Source: Ilumatobacteraceae bacterium (GTDB lineage Bacteria > Actinomycetota > Acidimicrobiia > Acidimicrobiales > Ilumatobacteraceae). Taken from it: a stretch of DNA of 64,000 nucleotides. The DNA lies in the NCBI GenBank assembly GCA_024643255.1, contig JAHENF010000008.1:1-64000 (forward strand), written 5' to 3'. The translations under genes and the position numbers were made by a program. The notes beneath the pieces are model-generated. The model was not told where the DNA came from and did not search any database. It was given only the letters and a program-made list of their open reading frames with translations. Positions 25,857 to 33,986 of the stretch are shown here, piece after piece (position 1 is the first letter of the stretch; each line of letters opens with the position of its first letter).

Positions 25857-27386
25857 GTGACCCGGTTCTACGCGACCACACCGATCTACTACGTCAACGC
25901 CGAGCCCCACCTCGGCCACGCGTACACCACGATCGTCGGCGACGCCCTCACGCGGTGGCACCGGCTCCTCGGCGACGACGTCAAGTACCTCACCGGCACC
26001 GACGAGCACGGCCTCAAGATCCAACAGACCGCCGAGGCCGCCGGCCGGTCGCCCCAGGAATTCGTCGACGCGATCGCCCCCAAGTTCGCGGCCGCCTGGG
26101 AGCGCCTCGGCATCGCCAACGACGACTTCATCCGTACCACCGAGCCACGCCACAAGGCCGCTGTCGCCGAACTGCTGCAACGCTGTTACGACGCCGGCGA
26201 CATCGAACTCGACACGTTCGCGGGCAAGTACTGCGTGGCCTGCGAGGAGTACTACGCCGACGACGAACTGATCACCGTCGACGGACCCGATGGTTCGATC
26301 ACCGACTGCTGCCCGATCCACAACCGTCCTGTCGAGTACTTCGAGGAGGAGAACTGGTTCTTCCGGTTGTCGCGCTTCGAGGATCGGCTGCTCGACTGGT
26401 ATGCCGCCCACCCGACGGCGCTCAAGCCCGAACATCGTGGCAACGAAGCGATCGGCCTCATCAAGAGCGGGTTGCGCGACTTCTCGATCAGCCGTACCTC
26501 GCTGGAGTGGGGCATCCCATTGCCGTGGGATCCGAAGCACGTCACCTACGTGTGGTTCGACGCGCTCACCAATTATCTCGCAGCGGTCGGCTTCGGCGAC
26601 GGCACCGACAGCTACCAGGACTGGTGGCCCGTCGACTACCACCTGATCGGCAAGGACATCGTTCGCCAGCACTGCGTGTACTGGCCGGCGATGCTGATGT
26701 CGGCAGGAGTCGAACTCCCCAAGGGGTGGGCGATCGGCGGCTGGCTCCTCAGCGGTGGCGAGAAGATGAGCAAGACCTCCGGCAACGTCGTCAACCCGCT
26801 CGACCTCGTCGACGAGGTCGGCGTCGACGGCTTCCGGTACTACGTGCTCGCCGACACCGCATACGGCAACGACGGCGACTTCTCGATCGAGGGGTTCACG
26901 TCGCGCTACAACGCCGATCTCGCCAACAACCTCGGCAACCTCGCGGCACGGGTCGCGACCGTCGTGATGAAGAAGTGCGGTGGCATCGGCACCGCCCCCG
27001 ACCCCGACAGCCCGTTGGCCGCCGCGGCCGCCACCGCATACGCCGAGACCGCCGCCCAGTGGGACCTGGTGCAACCGAGTCGGGCACTCGACGCGACCTG
27101 GTCGCTGGTGCGCGCCACCAACGCCCACTTGGAGACCAACGAGCCGTGGAAGGCCGAACCCGGACCCGGCGTCGACGCCGTGCTCGGCGACGCGCTCGAG
27201 GCGCTGCGCATCGTTGCGATCCTGGCGTCGCCGGCGATCCCCGACACCGCGCAGGCGATCTGGGAACGCATCGGCCTGCCCGGGCAGGTGGCCGACCAAC
27301 GTCTGCCCGACGCGGTCGCGTGGGGGCAGTACACGCCCGGCGCGGCCGTCACCAAGGGTGACGCCCTCTTCCCGCGCCTCGCATGA
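25857..27386 (+). CDS. metG: Methionyl-tRNA synthetase
   Basis: This class I synthetase charges tRNA-Met. It starts at GTG 25857. HIGH-type motif is HLGH (18-21), and KMSKS-type motif is KMSKT (about 303-307). The connective/zinc region includes YCVACEEYY (about 126-134) and CCPIHNRPVEYFEEENWFF. The anticodon-binding helical domain is at the C-terminus. At 509 residues it lacks the C-terminal dimerisation domain found in some MetG proteins, as is common in actinobacteria. It overlaps tatD by 4 bp (ATGA), reproducing the metS-tatD pairing of M. tuberculosis Rv1007-Rv1008. Confidence 0.97.
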   Translation: MTRFYATTPIYYVNAEPHLGHAYTTIVGDALTRWHRLLGDDVKYLTGTDEHGLKIQQTAEAAGRSPQEFVDAIAPKFAAAWERLGIANDDFIRTTEPRHKAAVAELLQRCYDAGDIELDTFAGKYCVACEEYYADDELITVDGPDGSITDCCPIHNRPVEYFEEENWFFRLSRFEDRLLDWYAAHPTALKPEHRGNEAIGLIKSGLRDFSISRTSLEWGIPLPWDPKHVTYVWFDALTNYLAAVGFGDGTDSYQDWWPVDYHLIGKDIVRQHCVYWPAMLMSAGVELPKGWAIGGWLLSGGEKMSKTSGNVVNPLDLVDEVGVDGFRYYVLADTAYGNDGDFSIEGFTSRYNADLANNLGNLAARVATVVMKKCGGIGTAPDPDSPLAAAAATAYAETAAQWDLVQPSRALDATWSLVRATNAHLETNEPWKAEPGPGVDAVLGDALEALRIVAILASPAIPDTAQAIWERIGLPGQVADQRLPDAVAWGQYTPGAAVTKGDALFPRLA

Positions 27387-28138
27387 CCTGGGTCGACTCG
27401 CACTGCCACGTGCACGACGAGCGGATCCCCGACGGCTCGGACGGCGCCGTCGCCGCGGCCGCGGCCGCGGGCGTGACCACGCTGATCACGGTGGGCTGCG
27501 ACCGCGAGACCTCGCTGGCAGCGATCGCTGTCGCGGCGTCGCATCCGGGCGTTCATGCCACGGTCGGATTGCATCCCCACGACGCCGTCCAGGGCATCGA
27601 CACGATCGTCGATCTCCTCGACACCCCCGGCATCGTGGCCGTCGGCGAGGCAGGGCTCGACTATTTCTACGACCACTCACCGCGCGACGTGCAACAGCGC
27701 GTATTCGCCGAACAGATACAGCTCGCACTCGATCGTCGCCTGGCGCTCGTGATCCACTCCCGCGACGCGTGGGACGAGACCTTCGCCGTGCTCGCTGACG
27801 TCGGCATGCCGGAACGAACCGTCTTCCACTGCTTCACGGGCGGCCCCGACGACGCGCGCCGGGCGCTCGACATCGGTGCGATGCTCTCGTTCTCCGGCAT
27901 CGTCACCTTCAAGGGCGCCCCCGAAGTCCAGGCAGCAGCAGCGTTGTGCCCTCTCGACCGGATGCTCGTCGAGACCGACAGCCCGTATCTCGCGCCCGTA
28001 CCGCACCGCGGCAGCACGAACCGTCCGGCCTGGGTGCCCCATGTCGGCCAGTTCATCGCCGACCTCCGCGACGTGCCCGTGACGGACATCGCTGCAGCGA
28101 CATCTGCCAACGCGACGACGTTCTTCGCGCTCGCCTGA
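27383..28138 (+). CDS. tatD: TatD-family metal-dependent hydrolase/DNase
   Basis: The 251-residue TIM-barrel protein has metal ligands in DSHCHVHD (5-12), the Glu in AVGEAGLDYFYDHS (about 86-99), the His in VIHSRDAWDE (about 123), the His in FHCFTGG (about 148), and the Asp in VETDSPYLAP (about 197-206). TatD enzymes are 3'-5' exonucleases implicated in DNA repair and fragmentation. The gene is translationally coupled to metG. The conserved neighbourhood supports housekeeping function. Confidence 0.94.
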   Translation: MTWVDSHCHVHDERIPDGSDGAVAAAAAAGVTTLITVGCDRETSLAAIAVAASHPGVHATVGLHPHDAVQGIDTIVDLLDTPGIVAVGEAGLDYFYDHSPRDVQQRVFAEQIQLALDRRLALVIHSRDAWDETFAVLADVGMPERTVFHCFTGGPDDARRALDIGAMLSFSGIVTFKGAPEVQAAAALCPLDRMLVETDSPYLAPVPHRGSTNRPAWVPHVGQFIADLRDVPVTDIAAATSANATTFFALA

Positions 28139-28284
28139 CCGGCCCCGGGGTGCTCGACCGAGCTGCTCGAACGACCACTCAGCGTGGCCGCAGATGTCGT
28201 CCGGATCGTGAACCTCCGACCCGAGAGGTACGATACGCGCCCCTCCGATCGGCATCGGCCCGAGAGCGGGGCGGACGAGCAACC

Positions 28285-28791
28285 ATGGCACTCAACGAAC
28301 CCGATCGACGCCGCATCCTGCTGGCGAGCGCGCTGACGCTGGTGGCGTTGCCTGCGCTGTGGTGGGCCAACCAATCCGACGATGCCGCACCCAACGTCGC
28401 CACCGCCGGGATCTCGGTCGGTGCGCAAACCGCTACGCGCCCTGCCGACGCCGAGGCCAACGATCCTGCACCGGTCTTCCTCGACGGCCCGTCCGGACAG
28501 GTCGGTGCCGGACTCGCGGAGATCGCCGTTCCCGCCCCGCCGGCCATCGCCCGGATCACCACGACCGCCACGTTCCGCAACGATCTCGGATCGTCGGGGA
28601 CCTGTGCCCTGCCCGGCGTCGGCAACGGCGCCCGGATCACGGTCGTCAACCTCGACAACAACAGGTCGATCACCTGCACCGCAGTGCTCGCCCCGAGCGG
28701 TGCCGGCGACCAACTGGTGATGCCCGCTGAACTGTTCTCCCAGATCGCCGATCTCACCGACGCGCCGATCCCGGTCGAGATCCGTCAGTGA
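28285..28791 (+). CDS. Membrane-anchored protein with probable DPBB (RlpA/3D-like) domain at the rpfB/yabE site
   Basis: ATG 28285 gives 168 residues with an N-terminal signal-anchor (RRRILLASALTLVALPALWW, about 8-27) and an Ala/Pro-rich linker. The C-terminal domain reads GARITVVNLDNNRSITCTA, then LVMPAELFSQIADLTDAPIPVEIR. This resembles the double-psi beta-barrel of RlpA/3D proteins (V-x-V-x-N-L-x-N-x-R-S ... P-x-x-F). Two cysteines (GTCALPG and ITCTA) could form a disulphide. The slot between tatD and rsmA holds rpfB in mycobacteria and yabE in Bacillus, which end in Rpf or 3D domains. Here the DUF348 and G5 repeats and any lysozyme-like domain are absent. The stop overlaps the rsmA start. 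Confidence 0.6.
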   Translation: MALNEPDRRRILLASALTLVALPALWWANQSDDAAPNVATAGISVGAQTATRPADAEANDPAPVFLDGPSGQVGAGLAEIAVPAPPAIARITTTATFRNDLGSSGTCALPGVGNGARITVVNLDNNRSITCTAVLAPSGAGDQLVMPAELFSQIADLTDAPIPVEIRQ

Positions 28792-29675
28792 CGCATTCGC
28801 GTCCGGCGATCCGCGAACTCCTCGAGTCGGCCTCGCTCGCCCCGCGACGCGACCTCGGTCAGAACTTCGTCGCCGACCCCAACACGGTGCGCCGCATCGC
28901 GAGCCTTGCGCGCGTCGGCCCGGGTGACCACGTCGTCGAGATCGGTGCGGGCCTGGGGTCGCTGACGCTCGCGCTGGCGGACACCGGCGCCACGGTCATC
29001 GCCATCGAGGTCGACCACGGCGTGGTCCCGATCCTGCGCGACGTGGTGTCCGACCGCGCGAACGTCACGGTGATCGAAGGTGATGCGATGCACCTCGACT
29101 GGTCGAGTGCCCTCGTGTCCGCGAGCAGCACCGGTGCCGACGACGACCGCGCGCCGGGCCCTGCCGATGACTGGGTGCTCGTCGCCAACCTCCCGTACAA
29201 CGTCGCCACCCCATTGATCTGCGATCTGCTCGATGACGTCCCCGCGATCACGCGGATGATCGTCATGGTCCAACGCGAGGCCGCCGAACGCTTCGCGGCG
29301 ACAACGCGAACCCCCGCCTACGGCGCTGTCAGCGTGAAGGCCGCCTACTGGGGGACGGCGAAGATCGTCGGTCACGTCCCGGCATCGGTGTTCGTGCCTC
29401 GCCCCAACGTCGAGTCGGCACTCGTGGAGATCACGCGGCGCGAACCGCCGACCACCGAACCCGGCGCACTCTTCGCGCTCGTGCGGGCCGGTTTCGGCCA
29501 ACGCCGCAAGATGCTGCGCCGATCGCTTGCCGGCATCATCGCACCGGAGACCTTCGAAGCAGCCGGGATCAGCCCGACCGCGCGACCGGAGGAGCTCGAC
29601 GTCGAAGCGTGGTGCCGACTCACCGACGCGCATCTCGCAGCTGAGCGTGAGACCGCCACCGGCCCGCACAGCTGA
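28788..29675 (+). CDS. rsmA: 16S rRNA dimethyladenosine transferase (KsgA/RsmA)
   Basis: This SAM-dependent enzyme dimethylates A1518 and A1519 of 16S rRNA during 30S maturation. It has 295 residues from GTG 28788, overlapping the upstream stop by 4 bp. Motifs are DLGQNFVADPNTVRRIA (about 22-38), the SAM-binding VVEIGAGLGSLTLAL (about 49-63), the catalytic ANLPYNVATPLI (about 141-152), and VQREAAERFAA. The C-terminal domain includes AGFGQRRKMLRRSL. An acidic/Ala insert (about 112-134) precedes the catalytic motif. Confidence 0.96.
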   Translation: MTHSRPAIRELLESASLAPRRDLGQNFVADPNTVRRIASLARVGPGDHVVEIGAGLGSLTLALADTGATVIAIEVDHGVVPILRDVVSDRANVTVIEGDAMHLDWSSALVSASSTGADDDRAPGPADDWVLVANLPYNVATPLICDLLDDVPAITRMIVMVQREAAERFAATTRTPAYGAVSVKAAYWGTAKIVGHVPASVFVPRPNVESALVEITRREPPTTEPGALFALVRAGFGQRRKMLRRSLAGIIAPETFEAAGISPTARPEELDVEAWCRLTDAHLAAERETATGPHS

Positions 29676-29701
29676 GGGGCTGCACCGCTAACGTCACCGC
29701 G

Positions 29702-30490
29702 ATGGGAGCGCCCGACGCACGACTGGTGTCGCTGCGAGCTCACGCCAAGCTGACCCGGTCGTTGCGAGTCACGGGGGTGCGCAGCGACGGCTACCACCTG
29801 ATCGACGCCGAGATGGTCAGCCTCGACCTGCACGACGTGCTGGTGATCGACCCCTCCCGAACCGGACTCGCCTCGAAAGGGCCCTTCAGCGACGGGGTTC
29901 CGCTCGACGACTCGAACCTCGTCGCGCGCGCACTGCGCCTCGCCGGAATCACGGCCCACGTCACGATCGACAAGCGGATCCCTCACGGCGGGGGCCTCGG
30001 GGGCGGCTCGACCGATGCCGCGACCGCTCTGCGATGGGCCGGATTCGGCACCGACGCAGGCGGTCTCGTCGCCGCGTCGAAACTCGGTGCCGACATCCCG
30101 TTCTGCCTCGTGGGCGGGCGGGCACGGGTCACCGGCATCGGCGAGATCGTCGAACCGCTCCCCCACCTCGAGGTCGTCGTCACGCTGGTGATCCCGCCAC
30201 TCGCCGTCAGCACGCCGGCCGCCTACCGGGCATGGGATCAGCTCGGCGGACCGACCGGTTCCGGGCCCAACGACCTCGAGGCCGCGGCGCTCACGGTGGA
30301 GCCACGACTCGTCCGTTGGCGCGACCTGATCGCCACGCGAACAGGCGCAGCGCCGATCCTCGCCGGCAGCGGCGCGACCTTGTTCGTCGAGGGCGCACAT
30401 GGCAACGCCCTCGCCGATCTGGTCGACGAGGGCGCAACGGTGGTCGTGGCACGAACCGTGCCGATGGACGTGGCCACCGAACGTCCCTGA
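29702..30490 (+). CDS. ispE: 4-diphosphocytidyl-2-C-methyl-D-erythritol kinase
   Basis: IspE phosphorylates CDP-ME in the MEP isoprenoid pathway. It is a GHMP kinase with N-terminal HAKLTRSLRVTGVRSDGYHLIDAEM and the glycine-rich phosphate loop PHGGGLGGGSTDAA (about 95-108), then GADIPFCLVGGRARVTGIGE. The C-terminal GHMP half has LAGSGATLFV. The first motif usually reads AKxNL; here Asn is replaced (AKLTRSL), and the 262-residue length is short for the family. Synteny with rsmA supports the assignment. A GGGTC palindrome follows the stop directly. Confidence 0.88.
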   Translation: MGAPDARLVSLRAHAKLTRSLRVTGVRSDGYHLIDAEMVSLDLHDVLVIDPSRTGLASKGPFSDGVPLDDSNLVARALRLAGITAHVTIDKRIPHGGGLGGGSTDAATALRWAGFGTDAGGLVAASKLGADIPFCLVGGRARVTGIGEIVEPLPHLEVVVTLVIPPLAVSTPAAYRAWDQLGGPTGSGPNDLEAAALTVEPRLVRWRDLIATRTGAAPILAGSGATLFVEGAHGNALADLVDEGATVVVARTVPMDVATERP

Positions 30491-30523
30491 CATCGCGATC
30501 GGGGTCAGACCCCAATCGCGATG
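30491..30523. terminator. GGGTC-core palindrome between ispE and bS22 (convergent)
   Basis: CATCGCGATCGGGGTC-A-GACCCCAATCGCGATG is a 16-bp stem with one C-A mismatch. It begins at the base after the ispE stop and lies 36 bp beyond the stop of the minus-strand bS22 gene, so it can serve both. Confidence 0.68.
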
Positions 30524-30558
30524 ATGGCGGGGACAGCTCGGAGGCTGACGAGGATGTG

Positions 30559-30651
30559 CTACTTGCGACGCTGGTGACGCGTGCGGCGGAGCATCTTCTT
30601 GTGCTTCTTCTTCCGCATGCGCTTGCGGCGCTTCTTGATCAGAGAACCCAT
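30559..30651 (-). CDS. bS22-type small ribosomal protein (30 aa; AURKAIP1/COX24-like)
   Basis: A 30-codon gene from ATG 30651 to TAG 30559 encodes a peptide beginning MGSLIKKRRKRMRKKKHKK and ending LRRTRHQRRK. This is the actinobacterial AURKAIP1/COX24-domain protein identified as bS22 in mycobacterial 30S subunits (M-G-S-V-I-K-K-R-R-K-R-M pattern). More than half of its residues are Lys or Arg. It is transcribed opposite to ispE and glmU, between a palindrome and the tRNA-Gln gene. With bL37 at 12074-12160 it gives two lineage-specific ribosomal proteins in one window. Confidence 0.9.
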   Translation of the reverse strand: MGSLIKKRRKRMRKKKHKKMLRRTRHQRRK

Positions 30652-30747
30652 AAGGCGGGCCACGCTATCGGCCGTGGCAAGCCCTGCCACGCGAGATACG
30701 GTGAACAGGCGGACAAACACCGTGCGTCAGCGCTCGGTTCGCGTCAG

Positions 30748-30818
30748 TCCGGGGTCGTCTAATGGTAGGACAGCGGTTTTTGGTGCCGCGTGTAGGGGTT
30801 CGAATCCTCTCCCCGGAG
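30748..30818 (+). tRNA. tRNA-Gln (anticodon UUG)
   Basis: The acceptor arms TCCGGGG (30748-30754) and CCCCGGA (30811-30817) pair fully, with discriminator G at 30818 and no encoded CCA. The anticodon stem GCGGT/GCCGC encloses loop TTTTGGT with anticodon TTG at 30780-30782. The T-arm is AGGGG-TTCGAAT-CCTCT. It ends only 3 bp before the glmU ATG, so tRNA processing must release the glmU message. Confidence 0.95.
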
Positions 30819-30821
30819 CTC

Positions 30822-31907
30822 ATGAGCGTTTCAGCAATCGTGCTCGCCGCCGGGGAAGGCACCCGGATGCGGTCGAGCCGTCCCAAGCCACTCCACCTCA
30901 TCTGCGGCCGAGCGATGGTCCTGCACGTGATCCACGCCCTGGAGGCAGTACATCCCGAACGCACCGCGGTCGTCGTCGGCCACGGCGCCGAACAGGTCAC
31001 CAAGAAGGTGCAGCAACTCGCGCCCGCCTGGGCCAATGTGGTCTTCGTCGAGCAGCTCGAGCAGAACGGCACCGGCGATGCCGCATCGATCGGCATGTCC
31101 GCCTTGAGCGGCGACGACTACGACGACGAGTCCACCATCATCGTGCTCCCGGGCGACACACCGTTGCTGCGCCCCGAGACGCTGCGCGAGCTCGTCGACG
31201 TCCACATCGAGTGCGGCAACGCCGCGACGCTGCTCACCAGCCTGATGGACGATCCGACGGGCTACGGCCGCGTCATCCGCAAGGCCGACGGTCAGGCAGC
31301 GCGCATCGTCGAACACCGCGATGCGGCGCCCGACGAACTCGACGTGCGAGAGGTGTGCACGTCGATCTACGCGTTCCGCCGAGATCTCCTCGGACCCGCC
31401 CTGCGCAAGCTGACCACCGACAACGCCCAGGGCGAGTACTACCTCACCGACGTCGTCTCCGTGCTCGGCGCCATGGGACATCGCATCGGGTGCGTCCAGG
31501 CGAGCGAGGGCGAGACACAGGGTGTCAACGACCGCTGGCAGCTCGCCCTCGCCGAGCGCGAGCTCCGCGCTCGCACGAACAAGTTCTGGCTGCTCAGCGG
31601 TGTCACGATGCTCGACCCGCGACAGACCTTCGTCGACGTCACGGTGAACATCGGCCGCGATGTCACGCTCTATCCGGGCACGATCCTGCAGGGGACCACC
31701 GTGGTCGGCGATGGTTGCGACATCGGCCCCGACACCCGACTCGACGACTGTGCAGTCGGCAGCGGTGCCGTCGTGGAGCACACCGTCGGCCGCGATGCGG
31801 AGATCGGCCCCGACGCCGTCGTGGGCCCCTACGCCCATCTTCCGGCAGGAAGTTCCGTCGCTGCGGGCGCAACGACCGGGGCGTTCTACACTGCACCTGT
31901 CGGCTGA
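30822..31907 (+). CDS. glmU: GlmU uridylyltransferase, C-terminally truncated
   Basis: The true start is ATG 30822, just after tRNA-Gln; the frame upstream is the tRNA itself. The N-terminal pyrophosphorylase is intact, with LAAGEGTRMRSSRPKPLH (8-25), LEQNGTGDAASIG (about 82-94), VLPGDTPLLRPETL (about 111-124), TGYGRVIR and EVCTSIYAFRRD. It makes UDP-GlcNAc from GlcNAc-1-P. The left-handed beta-helix starts (TLYPGTILQGTTVVGDGCDIGPDT) but stops after ~30 hexapeptide-type residues at ATTGAFYTAPVG. Length is 361 aa against ~450 in typical GlmU. The Lys, His and Tyr residues of the acetyltransferase site (E. coli K351, H363, Y366, K392) are missing. No continuation is seen in another frame before prs, 77 bp on. 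Confidence 0.9.
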   Translation: MSVSAIVLAAGEGTRMRSSRPKPLHLICGRAMVLHVIHALEAVHPERTAVVVGHGAEQVTKKVQQLAPAWANVVFVEQLEQNGTGDAASIGMSALSGDDYDDESTIIVLPGDTPLLRPETLRELVDVHIECGNAATLLTSLMDDPTGYGRVIRKADGQAARIVEHRDAAPDELDVREVCTSIYAFRRDLLGPALRKLTTDNAQGEYYLTDVVSVLGAMGHRIGCVQASEGETQGVNDRWQLALAERELRARTNKFWLLSGVTMLDPRQTFVDVTVNIGRDVTLYPGTILQGTTVVGDGCDIGPDTRLDDCAVGSGAVVEHTVGRDAEIGPDAVVGPYAHLPAGSSVAAGATTGAFYTAPVG

Positions 31908-31984
31908 CCGGCTCGAAGCTGTTCGCGCCGGCCACTACGACCGACACGGTCGACACCACAACGTCGGGGAGGACGTCGCAGCTC

Positions 31985-32974
31985 ATGGAGAAGGTCACGA
32001 CCAAACGGCTCGCGTTGTACTCGGGCCGCACCCATCCTGAGCTGGCCCAGGAGGTGGCGACCCACCTCAACATCGAACTCGGCCACGACAACCTCGTCGA
32101 GTTCGCCAACGGTGAGGTGCGCTGCCGATTCGGCGAGTCGATCCGCGGGTCGGACGTGTTCGTGATCCAGAGCCACTTCGGTGTCGACGACCACTCGGTC
32201 AACGACTCGATCATGGAACACCTGATCATGATCGACGCCGCGTACCGCGCGTCCGCGAAGCGGATCACCGCCGTGTGTCCGTTCTACGGCTACGCCCGCC
32301 AGGACCGCAAGGCGGAGGGTCGGGAGCCGATCACGGCCCGGCTGGTCGCCGACATGTTCAAGGCCGCCGGCGCCAAGCGGATGATCTCGATCGACCTGCA
32401 CTCCGGCCAGATCCAGGGATTCTTCGAGGGCCCGGTCGATCACCTCACAGCGATGCCGGTGCTCGAGCAGTACGTGCGCAGCCACGCGTCGGCCCCGGTG
32501 ATCGTGTCGCCGGACGCCGGTCGCATCAAGGTGGCCGAACGGATGGCCCAGCACCTCGTCGACATCGGAGCGGACCTCGCGTTCATCTACAAACGGCGCC
32601 CGAAGGGTTCGACGAACGTGGCCGAGGCCGCCGAGGTGATGGGTGACGTCGAAGGCCGTCTCTGCGTGCTGACCGACGACATGATCGACACCGCGGGCAC
32701 GATCTGTGCGGCGGCGGAACTGCTCGTCGAGCGAGGCGCGAGCGAGGTGTGGGCGATGGCGACGCACGGTGTGCTGTCCGGCCCGGCCATCGATCGGTTG
32801 AAGAACGCCCCGCTCAGCCGGATCGTGCTCACCAACACGCTGCCGTTACCGCCCGAGAAGCAGCTCGACAAGATCGAGGTGCTCTCGGTGGCTCCGCTGA
32901 TCGCCGAGGCGCTCGGCGCTGTCTTCGACGACACGAGCGTCAGCGACATCTTCGGCGGCGAGAACCTCGCCTGA
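31985..32974 (+). CDS. prs: Ribose-phosphate pyrophosphokinase
   Basis: The enzyme makes PRPP for nucleotide, His, Trp and NAD synthesis. The start is ATG 31985 with GGGGAGG 12 nt upstream; the frame is open far upstream, but only this start gives the canonical MEKVTTKRLALYSGRTHPELAQEVA. The 329 residues match class I Prs. Visible motifs are FANGEVRCRFGESIRG, the ATP-site PFYGYARQDRKAEGREPI (about 99-116), the metal-binding ISIDLHSGQIQGFF (about 137-150), and the PRPP loop VLTDDMIDTAGT (about 228-239). It is adjacent to glmU, as in many bacteria. Confidence 0.97.
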   Translation: MEKVTTKRLALYSGRTHPELAQEVATHLNIELGHDNLVEFANGEVRCRFGESIRGSDVFVIQSHFGVDDHSVNDSIMEHLIMIDAAYRASAKRITAVCPFYGYARQDRKAEGREPITARLVADMFKAAGAKRMISIDLHSGQIQGFFEGPVDHLTAMPVLEQYVRSHASAPVIVSPDAGRIKVAERMAQHLVDIGADLAFIYKRRPKGSTNVAEAAEVMGDVEGRLCVLTDDMIDTAGTICAAAELLVERGASEVWAMATHGVLSGPAIDRLKNAPLSRIVLTNTLPLPPEKQLDKIEVLSVAPLIAEALGAVFDDTSVSDIFGGENLA

Positions 32975-33105
32975 TTCCGCCCACCCAACCGCCGACAGCA
33001 AGCGGGAGGGGATGCGCGATGGCGCCGATAGATTGGGATGCTGCTGTAACGACCTGGCGCCCGACGTGTGGGCGTCGTCACGAGATCTGATGGAAGCCGA
33101 TCACC

Positions 33106-33777
33106 ATGTCTGAGACCGTTCTCCAAGCCGAAACCGGACGCCGTGCCGGAAGCTCCGATGCCCGCCGCCTGCGCGCCGATGGCAAGATCCCCGCGGTCGT
33201 CTACGGCCACGGCATGGATCCACTCCCCGTCTCGGTCGATCGTCGCGAGCTTCGTCACGCCCTCTCGGGCGCCGCCGGCATGAACACGATCCTCGACCTC
33301 ACGGTCGACGGCACGGTGTACCCGTCGCTGATCAAGGACATCCAGCGCCACCCCGTGAAGCGCTCGGTGCAGCACGTCGACTTCATCCAGGTCAACCTCA
33401 ACGAGGAGATCGTGGTCTCGATCCCGATCCATCTCGAGGGTGAAGCCAAGGACGTCTCGGCCAACGGTGGTCTCGTCGACCTCGCGATGCAGGAACTGCA
33501 GGTTCGCACCACACCGCGCAACATCCCCGACGGCGTCACGATCGACGTGTCGGAGATGACCATGGACTCGGTCATCCGCGTCGAGGACATCCCGCTGCCG
33601 AGCGGCGTCGTTGCCGAAGCCGACGCCGACGCCCCGGTCGTCACCGTGCTCACGATGCGTACCCCGGTGCTCGACGCCGAGGAACTCGCTGCCGAAGAGG
33701 CTGCCGCCGCCACCGCTGAAGGCGAAGACGGCGAAGGCGCCGAGGCCGCACCGTCGGCCGACTCCGACGGCGAGTGA
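33106..33777 (+). CDS. rplY: 50S ribosomal protein bL25 (long CTC/TL5 form)
   Basis: The protein binds 5S rRNA. The N-terminal L25 domain (about 1-95) reads GRRAGSSDARRLRADGKIPAVVYGHG and KDIQRHPVKRSVQHVDFIQVN. The C-terminal TL5/CTC beta domain (about 96-190) has IPIHLEGEAKDVSANGGLVDL, then RNIPDGVTIDVSEM and IPLPSGV. A disordered Glu/Ala-rich acidic tail ends the 223-residue protein. The long form is the usual one in actinobacteria. The 131-bp leader upstream separates it from prs. It is followed by a large inverted repeat and pth. Confidence 0.95.
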   Translation: MSETVLQAETGRRAGSSDARRLRADGKIPAVVYGHGMDPLPVSVDRRELRHALSGAAGMNTILDLTVDGTVYPSLIKDIQRHPVKRSVQHVDFIQVNLNEEIVVSIPIHLEGEAKDVSANGGLVDLAMQELQVRTTPRNIPDGVTIDVSEMTMDSVIRVEDIPLPSGVVAEADADAPVVTVLTMRTPVLDAEELAAEEAAAATAEGEDGEGAEAAPSADSDGE

Positions 33778-33866
33778 TCCGACGAGCACCGGCGAATCCC
33801 GCCGGGTGCTCCACGCCTCACCAAGCGGTCCGACCAACACCCATCATGTCCAACCCGAGCGTCGTC

Positions 33867-33927
33867 CAACCCGAAATTCGGAGCGGATGTTGCGCTGACC
33901 GCCATGCTCACTCCGAATTTCGGGTTG
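33867..33927. repeat. Perfect 17-bp inverted repeat between rplY and pth
   Basis: CAACCCGAAATTCGGAG (33867-33883) and its exact reverse complement (33911-33927) flank a 27-nt loop. The AAATT core is notably AT-rich for this DNA. It begins 90 bp after rplY and ends 60 bp before pth. Short direct repeats of TTCGGGT follow at 33934-33955. Confidence 0.8.
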
Positions 33928-33986
33928 CGGAAGTTCGGGTCGGGGAGGTTCGGGTTGGAGACCGTCGGGTCGAGGGAGACTGAGCC

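Noticed and set aside
25341-27299. A 652-codon open frame antisense to metG
   Set aside because: The sense frame is a full methionyl-tRNA synthetase with HIGH and KMSKS motifs; the antisense product is a compositional shadow.
31890-31984. A frameshift splitting glmU, with the missing acetyltransferase domain downstream
   Set aside because: None of the three forward frames in the 77 bp before prs shows hexapeptide repeats or the missing His/Lys motifs, and prs follows immediately.
30581-31984. An N-terminal extension of Prs of about 468 residues
   Set aside because: The upstream open frame runs antisense and out of frame through bS22, tRNA-Gln and glmU; the canonical start with a strong RBS is at 31985.
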